DNA of 64,000 nt, from positions 1 to 64,000 of the forward strand of contig DASXPS010000093.1 of the NCBI GenBank assembly GCA_036493475.1. The letters are read 5' to 3'. Position 1 is the stretch's first letter. Every line of letters starts with the position of its first letter. Of this stretch, positions 8,540 to 16,388 are shown in pieces. Source of the stretch: Sporichthyaceae bacterium. GTDB taxonomy: Bacteria; Actinomycetota; Actinomycetes; Sporichthyales; Sporichthyaceae. Both the position numbers and the translations under genes were made by a program. The notes under the pieces were generated by a model. It ran no database searches. It was not told the DNA's origin and was given only the letters and a program-made list of their open reading frames with translations.

Positions 8540-8809
8540 TCACGCCGTCACCGGCTCGGTGGGCACCGGCTGCTCGGCGTCGGTCTCGAACCGTCGGCTG
8601 CGCCCCGCGGCCCCACCGGGGATCGGCCCGCCGCTGGCGATCCACCGACACATCTCTGGGTCGACGGCGATCAGCTCGCCGGCGATGCGCGTGCCGTCGC
8701 GATCGAAGCGCCCGGTCACGCCCTGACGATCGGTCACCCGCACTGGGCCGAGGCCGTCGTCCGCCCACTCGTACGTGGCGCCGGTGAGCGGATGGACGAG
8801 GCGTCGCAT
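8540..8809 (-). CDS. Small uncharacterised protein (89 aa) upstream of Rieske gene
   Basis: Not recognised. The N-half has the look of a short beta domain (LVHPLTGATYEWADDGLGPVR ... GVTGRFDRDG), followed by a DPEMCRWIASGG segment and a Pro/Thr-rich tail. There is no signal peptide or membrane span. ATG 8809 lacks a clear ribosome-binding site, but TACCAT on the minus strand (8818-8823) lies eight bases upstream and could be a -10 box of a leaderless or near-leaderless transcript. The gene ends 24 bp before the Rieske GTG, so co-transcription is likely and a role as accessory factor is possible. Confidence 0.6.
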   Translation of the reverse strand: MRRLVHPLTGATYEWADDGLGPVRVTDRQGVTGRFDRDGTRIAGELIAVDPEMCRWIASGGPIPGGAAGRSRRFETDAEQPVPTEPVTA

Positions 8810-8927
8810 GACACCGAATGGTAGGCGCGCCGGCCCTTCATAACAAGACTCGGCATCAAGTTACTCTTGCTGCGTGAGCGTAGTTACTCGATAGTGAGTA
8901 CAGCTATTCCGAGCTCGGGAGGAACGG
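8810..8927. promoter_or_regulatory. Divergent control region with shared CAAGACTCGG motif
   Basis: The gap between the Rieske unit and the SDR-E1 unit holds CAAGACTCGGCA then TCAAGTTACTC at 8844-8866. The sequence at 15044-15063, in another divergent promoter beside a TetR gene, is nearly the same (CAAGACTCGGTG then TCAAGTAA). A second element, TACTC-N6-GAGTA at 8885-8900, is a perfect 5-bp dyad. The layout suggests one regulator controlling both flanking operons; the TetR protein encoded at 15071 is the obvious candidate but this is inference. GGGAGG precedes the GTG at 8928. Confidence 0.5.
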
Positions 8928-9677
8928 GTGGACGTGGCCGGCAGGACCGCCGTGGTGACCGGTGCGGCAAGCGGAATCGGACACGCCACGGCGGCCGCAC
9001 TGGCCGGTGCCGGGATGGCCGTGGTGCTCGCCGACATCGACGGCGCAGCGGCCAAGGAAGCCGCGGCGCGGCTGAGCGGCGACGGACACCACGCCGTCGA
9101 GACCGACGTGTCCGACCCAGCCTCCCTGACCGCCCTGTTCGCCGAGCTGGCCGCTGCGGGCCGGGACCTGGCCTGCGTGGTGAACGCCGCCGGGATCATG
9201 TCCGGCGGCGACCCGTGGCCGGGTAGCGATCTGCGCCGGATGCAGCGGGTGTTGGCCGTCAACGGCGGCGGTGCGATCACCACGACCACCCTGGCCGCGA
9301 CCTACCCGGTGCCGGGTGAGCGCGTGGTGGTCAACGTCGGATCGGCCGCCGGCATCCGCGTGCTGCCGCCCGACCCGGCGTACGCCTTCACCAAGGCGGG
9401 CCTGCTGCACTTCACCCGGTCCGTGGCTGCGGCCGGCCGCGGCCTGAGGGTGAACATCGTGCTGCCGGGCATGGTCCGCACTCCCCTGCTCGCGACCAGC
9501 GGCCGGGACGGCGTCGCCGACTGGCTGGTCAAGCGGGTCGCGGGGCCGCTGCTCACCCCCGAACAGGTCGCCGAGCCGATCGTCACCCTGGTCACCGGCG
9601 ACCACAACGGCGAGGCCTGGTCGATCGAACTCGATCCGGTCGATCCCACCCGGTCCGTCGTGCAGGTCGTGGCATGA
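8928..9677 (+). CDS. Short-chain dehydrogenase/reductase (249 aa)
   Basis: Classical SDR with a Rossmann TGAASGIG motif near residue 11, an NAAG element, a catalytic Tyr/Lys pair in YAFTK (preceded by the GSAAG serine block), and a PGMVRTPLL segment after the active site. It likely oxidises a secondary alcohol or reduces a ketone with NAD(P). GTG 8928 has GGAGG eight bases upstream. Its stop overlaps the start of the E1 alpha gene (ATGA), so it heads a three-gene operon with E1 alpha and E1 beta. Confidence 0.92.
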   Translation: MDVAGRTAVVTGAASGIGHATAAALAGAGMAVVLADIDGAAAKEAAARLSGDGHHAVETDVSDPASLTALFAELAAAGRDLACVVNAAGIMSGGDPWPGSDLRRMQRVLAVNGGGAITTTTLAATYPVPGERVVVNVGSAAGIRVLPPDPAYAFTKAGLLHFTRSVAAAGRGLRVNIVLPGMVRTPLLATSGRDGVADWLVKRVAGPLLTPEQVAEPIVTLVTGDHNGEAWSIELDPVDPTRSVVQVVA

Positions 9678-10681
9678 CCGCCCCGACCACCGAGACGTTG
9701 CTGAGTCGCGCGGCTGCCGAGCGAATGTACGAGCTGATGCTCACCACCAAACTCGCCGACGACCAAGCGCGCGAGGAAACCAAGGCGGGACGCCTGCAGG
9801 CGGCGTTCTACCCGGTTCGCGGGCTGGAGGCGGTGTGCGCCGCGCTCGGGGAGGTGCTGCGCGCGGACGACCAACTGGTCTCGACCTACCGCAACCTCGG
9901 CGACGCCCTGGCCAAGGGCGTCAGTCTGCGGGCGATCATGGCCGAGCTCTACGGCCGCCTCGATGGGGTGTCCAAGGGCAAGGGCGGCTCGATGCACCTG
10001 CACGACACCACGGTCGGCTTCATGACCACCACCGGCATCGTCGGGTCCGGCCTGCCGATCACCCTCGGCCTCGGCCTGGGTGCGCAGTTGGACGGTTCGG
10101 ACCGCGTGGTGGTGGTGACCTTCGGCGACGGGGCGACCTCCATCGGCGCCGCGCACGAAGCGCTCAACCTGGCCGTGCTGTGGCAGCTGCCGATCCTGTT
10201 CCTGTGCCAGAACAACCAGTGGGGCGAGCACACCCCGATCGCCGAGTACGCCGGGTCCACCGACCTGCGCGCCCGCGCCGAGGCCTACGGCATGGCCGCG
10301 CACCGGGTCGACGGCTTCGACCTGTTCGCCACCCTGGACTGCCTGCGCGACGCGGTCGCGTCGGTGCGCGCGGGCGGCGGGCCGGTGTTCGTCGAGGCGA
10401 TGACCTACCGACTCACCGGACACACCGGCACGGCCGACTTCAGCTACGTGCCGGCCGATGAGCTCGCCGCCGCGATGGCCCGCGACCCCGCCCCGGTGTT
10501 CCGCGCGTGGTTGGTCGAGTCCGGGGCGCTGAGCGAGGGCGAGGCGAACGCGGTGGCGCACCGGGCCGAATCGGCGGTGGCCGACGCCTTCGCCTTCGCA
10601 CAGGCCAGTCCGCTGCCCGGGCCCGACGAGCTGTGGACCGACGTGTTCGCCACCGATCTGATCAATTGGGAGGAGCGGTGA
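9674..10681 (+). CDS. 2-oxoacid dehydrogenase E1 component, alpha subunit (copy 1)
   Basis: Thiamine-diphosphate-dependent decarboxylase subunit (335 aa) of the pyruvate/acetoin/branched-chain type. The ThDP motif starts at GDGATS (about residue 151) and ends in QNNQWGEHTP. Conserved features YRNLGDALAKG and the KGKGGSMHLHD loop are present. It overlaps SDR upstream (ATGA) and E1 beta downstream (GTGA). No E2 acyltransferase or E3 lipoamide dehydrogenase is found in the window. A second, clearly related E1 alpha lies at 35142-36140. It may serve a dedicated complex that shares E2/E3 from elsewhere, or act without E2. Confidence 0.93.
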   Translation: MTAPTTETLLSRAAAERMYELMLTTKLADDQAREETKAGRLQAAFYPVRGLEAVCAALGEVLRADDQLVSTYRNLGDALAKGVSLRAIMAELYGRLDGVSKGKGGSMHLHDTTVGFMTTTGIVGSGLPITLGLGLGAQLDGSDRVVVVTFGDGATSIGAAHEALNLAVLWQLPILFLCQNNQWGEHTPIAEYAGSTDLRARAEAYGMAAHRVDGFDLFATLDCLRDAVASVRAGGGPVFVEAMTYRLTGHTGTADFSYVPADELAAAMARDPAPVFRAWLVESGALSEGEANAVAHRAESAVADAFAFAQASPLPGPDELWTDVFATDLINWEER

Positions 10682-11712
10682 GCGCCCTCGCCGAACCGAA
10701 GACCGAGGAAATGACCTCGGCCGTCGCGATGAACTCCGCGCTCGACTGCGCGATGACCGCCGACCCCAAGGTGATCCTGCTCGGCGAGGACATCGCCGAC
10801 CCGATCGGCGGCGTGTTCAAGGTGACCAAGGGCCTGTCGACGAAGTACGGCACCCACCGTGTCCGGGCCACCCCGATTTCCGAACAGGCCATCGTCGGCA
10901 CGGCGATCGGACTTTCGCTGGCCGGATACCGACCGGTCGCGGAGATCATGTTCTTTGACTTCGTCACGGTCGCGATGGATCAGATCGTCAACCACGCAAC
11001 GAAACTGCGGTACATGTCCGGCGGCGCGACCCCGGCCCCGATCACCGTGCGCACCACCGTCGGCGGCAGCCGATTCGGCGCCCAGCACGCGCAGTCACTG
11101 GAGGCGTGGTTCATGCACACGCCCGGCATCAAGGTGGTGATGCCGTCCAACCCGGTGGACGCGAAGGGCCTGCTCACCTCCTGCATCTTCGACGACGACC
11201 CCTGCCTGTTCATCGAGCACCTCAACCTCGCTTACAGCAGCAAGGCCGAGGTCCCGGTCGAGGACCTGCGCATCCCGCTGGGCAAGGCGAACGTGCTCGC
11301 CACCGGCAGCGACGTCACCCTGATCACCTACGGCCCGACGGTTCCCCTGGTCCGCGCCGCCGCCGAGACCCTGGCCGCGCAGGGCATCAGCGCGGAGGTC
11401 ATCGACCTGCGCACCCTGATGCCACTGGACCTGGACACCGTCTTCGACTCGGTGACCAAGACCCGCCGGGCCGTCGTCGTGCACGAGGCCACCCAGTTCA
11501 TGGGCCCCGGCGCCGAAATCGGGGCGCAGATCCACGAGCAACTGTTCGGTGAACTGCTCGGCCCGGTGCTCCGGGTCGGCGCGCGGTTCACCCCGGTCCC
11601 GTTCTCCCGGGGCCTGTCGAACGCCCCCTCCGCCGAGCGGATCCTCGGCGCGGCACACGCCCTGCTGGCTAGTCCGAGGGTCAACCGGTCGGCGGGCCGA
11701 ACGGCGGGTTGA
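10678..11712 (+). CDS. 2-oxoacid dehydrogenase E1 component, beta subunit (copy 1)
   Basis: Transketolase-like beta subunit (344 aa). It shows LLGEDIADPIGGVFKVT, the KYGTHRVRATPISEQ segment, GYRPVAEIMFFDF and the C-terminal EVIDLRTLMPLD block. GTG 10678 overlaps the alpha stop by 4 nt; a longer open frame upstream is ruled out because it would lie inside the alpha gene. The last 32 nt overlap the convergent cupin gene, coding for a Ser/Arg/Gly-rich tail that copy 2 lacks, so the extreme C-terminus may be a recent extension. Confidence 0.93.
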   Translation: MSALAEPKTEEMTSAVAMNSALDCAMTADPKVILLGEDIADPIGGVFKVTKGLSTKYGTHRVRATPISEQAIVGTAIGLSLAGYRPVAEIMFFDFVTVAMDQIVNHATKLRYMSGGATPAPITVRTTVGGSRFGAQHAQSLEAWFMHTPGIKVVMPSNPVDAKGLLTSCIFDDDPCLFIEHLNLAYSSKAEVPVEDLRIPLGKANVLATGSDVTLITYGPTVPLVRAAAETLAAQGISAEVIDLRTLMPLDLDTVFDSVTKTRRAVVVHEATQFMGPGAEIGAQIHEQLFGELLGPVLRVGARFTPVPFSRGLSNAPSAERILGAAHALLASPRVNRSAGRTAG

Positions 11713-12202
11713 GGTGGTAACGGGCCATCAGGTCCGGAACCCAGTCCTCACCGCCGAACTGCAGCCCGTAACCCGCCGCCAGCGCGCCGATCGCCTCGGG
11801 GTCGGGCGGCCCGGCGACGAGCATCTCGGCGAGTTCGCGGAAGAAGTGCTCAAAGCCGGCCGGGCTGATGATCTCGATCATTCGGGCGGGCACCGCGCCC
11901 GCGTTCCACATCGTGTGCATTTCGCCGCGCGGCTTGGTGATGTAGCCGCCCGCGCCGAGCACCACCTCGCGGTCTCCGGACCGGAACCCGATCTCGCCCT
12001 CGGTGATGATCGAGTACTCGTCCTCTCGCGTGTGCAGGTGCGGCGGGACCAGCGCACCCACCGGGAACGGATGCTCGACCACCGACACCGAGCCATCGGT
12101 GTCCGCGCCCCACAGCTTGAACGCCACTCCGATCGCGCCGAGGGACCCGGTGGCGCCTTCGCCCGGCTGGACAACGGTCAACGGCGGGACGACAGGGCTC
12201 AT
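11681..12202 (-). CDS. Cupin-domain protein (173 aa)
   Basis: Single RmlC-like cupin. Metal motif 1 is PPHLHTREDEYSIITEGEIG (His-x-His-x4-Glu) and motif 2 is PRGEMHTMWN. A small metal-dependent enzyme or ligand sensor is likely; the reaction is unknown. ATG 12202 is preceded by GAGGTGG in its own direction. It is divergent from a TetR gene with a 79 bp gap and convergent with E1 beta with a 32-nt overlap. Being next to a regulator suggests the TetR controls it. Confidence 0.85.
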   Translation of the reverse strand: MSPVVPPLTVVQPGEGATGSLGAIGVAFKLWGADTDGSVSVVEHPFPVGALVPPHLHTREDEYSIITEGEIGFRSGDREVVLGAGGYITKPRGEMHTMWNAGAVPARMIEIISPAGFEHFFRELAEMLVAGPPDPEAIGALAAGYGLQFGGEDWVPDLMARYHLNPPFGPPTG

Positions 12203-12281
12203 GATCCACCTCGCGTGACTTTTCGAAGTACAGTGCTGTTTTACCAAATCAAAGCACGGGCGAAGCGATGGGAGCAAGACT

Positions 12282-12893
12282 TTGAGTGAACGGCCTTGTT
12301 CACCGAAATCGCGGAACTACCGAATGACCGAACGTGCGGAGCAGATTGCGGAAACCCGCCGTCGGATCGTCGAGGCAACCGCCCACCTGCACGAGACGGT
12401 CGGCCCGGCGGCCACCACCGTGGTCGCCATCGCCGCCGCGGCCGGGGTCACCCGGTTGACGGTGTATCGCCATTTTCCGGATGACGAGGCCATGTTCGCC
12501 GCCTGCTCGGCCCACTGGTTGTCCGGTCAACGCCCCCCGGATCCCACGGCGTGGGCCACGGAATCGGATCCCGAGCAGCGGCTCCGCGTGGGCCTGAGGG
12601 ATCTGTATCGGTTCTACGCCGAGGGTGAACCGATGCTGCTGCGGGTGCATCGCGACTTCGACGTGCTGCCCGAAACCCAGCGCGACACCTTGGTGAACCT
12701 CGACCGGGTAGTGACCCGAGCGCTGATCGAACCGTTCGTGGTGACCGGAACGCAACGGCGCAAGGTGCGCGCGGCGCTGGCCCACGCCACGTCGTTCGGG
12801 ACCTGGCACGACCTGTGCGTGCGCAATCAGCTGTCCCGGTCCGTCGCGATCGAGTTGATGGCCGGGTTGGTTCGCGCAGCCGGGCTCAGCTGA
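12282..12893 (+). CDS. TetR/AcrR family transcriptional regulator (203 aa)
   Basis: An N-terminal helix-turn-helix (TVVAIAAAAGVTRLTVYRHFPDDEAMFAAC) is followed by an all-helical ligand-binding domain. TTG 12282 is preferred over ATG 12324 because GGAGC lies eight bases before it, and the SRNYRMTERAEQIAETRR stretch is conserved at the N-terminus of this subfamily. Probably autoregulatory and acting on the divergent cupin gene; the ligand is unknown. Confidence 0.88.
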   Translation: MSERPCSPKSRNYRMTERAEQIAETRRRIVEATAHLHETVGPAATTVVAIAAAAGVTRLTVYRHFPDDEAMFAACSAHWLSGQRPPDPTAWATESDPEQRLRVGLRDLYRFYAEGEPMLLRVHRDFDVLPETQRDTLVNLDRVVTRALIEPFVVTGTQRRKVRAALAHATSFGTWHDLCVRNQLSRSVAIELMAGLVRAAGLS

Positions 12894-13184
12894 GCGGCGC
12901 CGCCAGAAGATCCGCGAGCTGCTCGCTGGTCACCACGTCCGCCTGGCGTGGGAAGACTTTCTCCACCAGCACTCGATGCACCTCGGGGTCCTTCAGCACC
13001 CCGGTCTCGGCGACCACCGCCCTGACCGCCTCGAAGATCCGATCCGGACACGCCGAGGCAGCCGACCCGAAGGGAACAGGTCGGCGAACATCTCCTCGGC
13101 GAACAGCACCCGACGGTGCGCGGCCAACAACGCGAACACGCTGCCCGGCTCCACCAGATGCCCCGCCACCGATGCCGCATCCAA
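12886..13184 (-). pseudogene. Broken transposase remnant, IS1182/IS5-like N-terminus
   Basis: The segment starting at TTG 13184 reads ...VFALLAAHRRVLFAEEMFADLFPSGR, the usual beginning of IS1182-type transposases. It is then joined out of frame to DRIFEAVRAVVAETGVLK, which belongs further inside the same protein family, and ends in an unmatched tail with a stop at 12886-12888, inside the end of the TetR gene. The middle, with the DDE domain, is missing. I see no terminal inverted repeats. This accounts for the 392 bp between the TetR and phosphatase genes; nothing else is apparent in 13185-13285. Confidence 0.6.
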
Positions 13185-13285
13185 CTACTCCGGCTGATCC
13201 AGCGACCGACCCTGCATGGACCGATCCTCGCCGGCCCAGCCCGCGCCACCTACCGCCGACACGCGCCCATTTGTTCAGCAGGCTC

Positions 13286-13978
13286 CTAGTAGGTGACCAG
13301 GCCGAGGGCCTCGAGGCGGTGGCGGTCGTTCAGGCTCTCCACCACCCGCCGGCCGTCCGGGGAGGCGCGGACCACGCAGACCGAGGCATGCGCCGGAAGG
13401 AAGAACATGTCCGCGTCGATGCCGAGGAACTGCGCGAGGTAGGCGTTGATCACCCCGCCGTGACAGACCACGGCGACCGTCTGCCCCGGGTGACGCTCAA
13501 TCAGGTCTTCCACTGCCGTGGTGGCCCGGGCCCGCAGTTCCTTGCTGGTCTCGCCGAAGGGGTAGACGTCCCAGCGGCGGGTGCGGGCGAACTCGACGTG
13601 CGCCGCGACCCAGGCCTCGGCGCCGACGTGGTCCGAAGGCCAGATGTCAGCGGGCATGTCGGCGTAGGCGTCGACCTCCGCAAGGTCGGGACGCACCAGC
13701 GGTTCGACCCGGTGGCCGGCGGCGATCGCCTCGGCGGTGGCCCGGGCGCGGAGCATGTGGCTGCAGGCGAGAGCCGCGAGGGACTCCCCCGCCAGGTGCT
13801 CGGCCACCGCGGCCGCTTGCCGGCGGCCGGTTGCGGTCAACTCACCGTCCAGCCAGGCCTGCGGCATCACGCCGGCCGGTGTCGACTCCTGCTGGGCATG
13901 GCGCACCAACAGCAGCCGGGTGAACTCCGTCCCGTCGCGCAGCAGCGCGGGATCGAGGTCGATGTACGCAGGCGGCAT
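13286..13978 (-). CDS. Histidine phosphatase superfamily protein (230 aa)
   Basis: Phosphoglycerate-mutase-like fold. The catalytic motif is LLLVRHAQQE (RHG changed to RHA) and the second histidine is in VVCHGGVINAYL. ATG 13978 overlaps the stop of unknown-family gene B by ATGA. A related phosphatase (37191-37856) also lies beside an unknown-family member, so the association recurs. The physiological phosphate ester is unknown; a role in CoA- or prenyl-phosphate metabolism is only a guess. Confidence 0.88.
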   Translation of the reverse strand: MPPAYIDLDPALLRDGTEFTRLLLVRHAQQESTPAGVMPQAWLDGELTATGRRQAAAVAEHLAGESLAALACSHMLRARATAEAIAAGHRVEPLVRPDLAEVDAYADMPADIWPSDHVGAEAWVAAHVEFARTRRWDVYPFGETSKELRARATTAVEDLIERHPGQTVAVVCHGGVINAYLAQFLGIDADMFFLPAHASVCVVRASPDGRRVVESLNDRHRLEALGLVTY

Positions 13979-14973
13979 CACCGCTGGACGAAGCCCTCGG
14001 ATCGGATCCGGTCGGCGAAGCACTCCAGCCACGTCCAGCCGTTGACCAGGGTGCGCTCATCGCCCTGACGGCGCGTCACACCGCCCTGGGCCCGGTACCC
14101 GCCCCAGCGTGCCTTGTTGAAGCCACCCATCTGCTGGGTGGGGTCGCCGGTGAAGGTCCAGGCCCCGGCCGGGCCGAGGTCGTAGCTGCCGGTGGCCACG
14201 TAATCCTCGGCGTCGAGGGTGAAATCACCGCGGACGTCGGTGCAGATCGCCGTCGCCCGGTCACCCTCGACCACCACCCCGGCGCTCCAGCCCTGCCGCC
14301 CGCGCACGATGTGGCCGAACTCCACCGTGCCGTCGTCGAACTTGTTCGCGAATACGTTCCAGGAGATCTGCAGGTCGATGTACCAGCGGTACTCCTTCCA
14401 CTCCGCGCCGTGCTGGAAGTACAGGTGGTCGAAGAACACCGGGCCCTCGACCGGTTCACCGAGCACCGAGCCGGTGACCCAGTAGGACTGGCTGGCGTAG
14501 CCCAGTGGTTCGCTGCGGGCCGGCGCGAAGAACTGCACACCGTGCCCACACCGCGCCCCGGACAGCGCGACGGCCGGCCCCTCGGTCCAGCTGAAATGGT
14601 CGTCGGTGATGGTCAGGTCGATCGGCAACTCGGCGGAGTCGTGCAACATCCCCTTGGATTTCCAGTTCCGCCGCAGCGGTTCGAAGTCGCGCACCAGTTC
14701 ACCCTTGGCGCTGTGGCCGGACTCCGGGGCCAACTCCATCGCCCCGGAGGAGTTGGTCAGGATGTAGTTCCCGCCCGACATCGGGCCGATGAACTTGCGC
14801 TCCACGATGTAGGTCTTGCCCGAGGCGGTGGTGAAGCCGCCGTAGACGTACTGCGACTGCAGGGTCATCCCATTGAGTTGCTGCTCGGGCATGATCGCCG
14901 AAAGGTCGGGCTCGTAGATCCCCGCGACGTTGCAGAAGTTGTAGTCGCCGACCAGCTGCCGCTTCTCGCCCAC
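13978..14973 (-). CDS. Unknown family, paralogue B (331 aa)
   Basis: Close paralogue of A, sharing LQSQYVYGGF, ERKFIGPMSGG, SAKGELVRDFEP, ITDDHFSWTEG, YASQSYWVTGSVLGEPVEG, FFDHLYF, AEWKEY, WNVFANKFDDGTVEFGHI and GGFNKARWGGYRAQGGVTRR. GTG 14973 is chosen because GAGGTGG lies upstream; GTG 14991 is possible but has no ribosome-binding site. It overlaps the histidine phosphatase and is divergent from a TetR gene whose promoter carries shared motifs. Function unknown. Confidence 0.8.
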   Translation of the reverse strand: MGEKRQLVGDYNFCNVAGIYEPDLSAIMPEQQLNGMTLQSQYVYGGFTTASGKTYIVERKFIGPMSGGNYILTNSSGAMELAPESGHSAKGELVRDFEPLRRNWKSKGMLHDSAELPIDLTITDDHFSWTEGPAVALSGARCGHGVQFFAPARSEPLGYASQSYWVTGSVLGEPVEGPVFFDHLYFQHGAEWKEYRWYIDLQISWNVFANKFDDGTVEFGHIVRGRQGWSAGVVVEGDRATAICTDVRGDFTLDAEDYVATGSYDLGPAGAWTFTGDPTQQMGGFNKARWGGYRAQGGVTRRQGDERTLVNGWTWLECFADRIRSEGFVQR

Positions 14974-15070
14974 TGCGCCACCTCGGGTCACTTACTTTAT
15001 GTGCTCTCTAGTATTCCAGCATCGCATCGGCGCCGGATCGATGCAAGACTCGGTGTCAAGTAAGTAAGAT
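14974..15070. promoter_or_regulatory. Divergent promoter with paired ACTTACTT/AAGTAAGT and CAAGACTCGG motif
   Basis: This lies between unknown-family gene B and a TetR gene. ACTTACTT (14990-14997) and AAGTAAGT (15058-15065) form an inverted pair 60 bp apart, one next to each start codon. CAAGACTCGGTG followed by TCAAGTAA (15044-15063) matches a site at 8844. The same ACTTACT...AAGTAAGT arrangement recurs at 26753 and 26844. ATACTAGAG on the minus strand (about 15006-15014) may serve as the -10 box of gene B. These look like operators for the TetR protein encoded here. Confidence 0.5.
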
Positions 15071-15679
15071 GTGCGGGTGACCACCCCGACCCGACGACCG
15101 GCGCACCGGCCCTCCCGCCGCAGCGCCATCGTCAGCACCGCGCTGGAGCTCATCGCGGAGAGCCAGCCGGACGCGGTCACCATCGCGGATATCGCGGCCG
15201 CCGCGAACATGACGCCCGCGGCGATCTACTACCACTACGCCTCCCGCGACGCGATCCTGCTCGAGGGCTTTCAGGGGGTCAGCCAGACCTACCGCGCCGC
15301 CATCGACGCGGGGGTGGAGCGAGTCAAGGCCGGGGAATCGATCGGCTGCATCGCCGGGGAAATCATGACCTGGGCGAAGTCCTCCCCCGGCGCGCGCGCC
15401 TACGTCCTGTCCGCCTCCGGCCTGTCCTCCGCCGTCGAAGGGGTCCTGCGCCACGACCGCATCCACGCCGTCGAGCAGTTCCGGGTAGCGGTGAAAGCAG
15501 CGCGGCCGGGCGTCAAGGCAGCGGAGGCCTCGGTGTTGGCCGTCGCCCTGCTCTCCCTCACCGAGGCAGCGGTCGCCTCGATGTTGACCCTGGACCGGGC
15601 CCGCAAGGGCCTGAGCGAGACGCGGTTCCGCCTGGAGGTCGAAGCACTCGCCGAGGGCATCGTCACCCCCGCGAGCTAG
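15071..15679 (+). CDS. TetR family transcriptional regulator (202 aa)
   Basis: DNA-binding helix-turn-helix at residues about 35-65 (VTIADIAAAANMTPAAIYYHYASRDAILLEGF). The C-terminal half is a helical effector domain. Start is GTG 15071 or GTG 15077; neither has a good ribosome-binding site, and the transcript could be leaderless. Its promoter contains motif copies also found before the Rieske/SDR-E1 operons (8.85 kb) and the P450/ABC operons (26.75-26.85 kb), so it is the best local candidate for a regulator of several units. Confidence 0.88.
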   Translation: MRVTTPTRRPAHRPSRRSAIVSTALELIAESQPDAVTIADIAAAANMTPAAIYYHYASRDAILLEGFQGVSQTYRAAIDAGVERVKAGESIGCIAGEIMTWAKSSPGARAYVLSASGLSSAVEGVLRHDRIHAVEQFRVAVKAARPGVKAAEASVLAVALLSLTEAAVASMLTLDRARKGLSETRFRLEVEALAEGIVTPAS

Positions 15680-15682
15680 CCG

Positions 15683-16366
15683 TCAGCTGCGCTCCTCCGC
15701 GGCCGCCATCATCCGCAGCGAGACCTCCTCGTAGGCCTTGCGCAACGCCGCCGTGGACTGCCCGGCGAGCGGGCCCTCGCCGAGTCGCAGGGAGTGCACG
15801 TTGGTGCCCAGGGAGAACAGGCTGCGCATGATCAGCGAGGTGGTGGTCCAGCGCAGCGCGGCGTCGCGCCGGTTGCTCGGCGCCGACGGGACCCGCAGGT
15901 AGTCGACCATCCGCTCGATGTGCCGGCGTTCGAAGTCCTGCCGAATGCGCAGCGAGTTCGCGGTCGCCCCGGGCAGCTGGTGGTAGAGCAGCTTCGCCGG
16001 CTCCGGGTTGTTCTCCACCCAGTCCCACACCGCCCCGATCACCCGACTGAAGCTGAGTTCGTCACCCTCCGGCCGGGCCTTCTCGACGACCTCGTCCAGC
16101 TGGGCGAAGACGTGATCCAGCGCCGCCTCGTAGAGCTCGTCCTTGCCGGCGAAGTGGTAGTAGACCGCAGTGGTCACTACCTCGGCCTCGGCGGCCACAT
16201 CCTGAATGCTGGTGCCCTGGAAGCCCTCCCGGGCGAACACGGTCACGGCGGAGCGGACGACATGCTCCCGCCGGTTGGGCCGCCGCGTGGGCTGCGCCGA
16301 TACCGCTGCCAACCGTGCCAATGACCCGGGTCCTCTTCCTCGTGCCCGCACCTGTCCTGCACGCAT
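15683..16366 (-). CDS. TetR family transcriptional regulator (227 aa)
   Basis: N-terminal helix-turn-helix (TSIQDVAAEAEVVTTAVYYHFAGKDELYEAALDHVF) and a C-terminal helical domain. ATG 16366 gives a basic N-terminal extension (residues 1-30) before the domain; a shorter start inside is possible. It follows the epimerase/PEP fusion gene by 22 bp on the same strand, at the downstream end of the long ABC operon, and is convergent with the other TetR gene (3 bp between stops). It could give feedback control of the operon. Confidence 0.85.
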   Translation of the reverse strand: MRAGQVRARGRGPGSLARLAAVSAQPTRRPNRREHVVRSAVTVFAREGFQGTSIQDVAAEAEVVTTAVYYHFAGKDELYEAALDHVFAQLDEVVEKARPEGDELSFSRVIGAVWDWVENNPEPAKLLYHQLPGATANSLRIRQDFERRHIERMVDYLRVPSAPSNRRDAALRWTTTSLIMRSLFSLGTNVHSLRLGEGPLAGQSTAALRKAYEEVSLRMMAAAEERS

Positions 16367-16388
16367 CCTGCCCGATCCCCCCGTCCGA

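Noticed and set aside
8844-8870. CAAGACTCGG motif read backwards as a TTGATG -35 box
   Set aside because: The expected -10 position falls in GC-rich GGGCCG, so it is more likely an operator than a promoter core.
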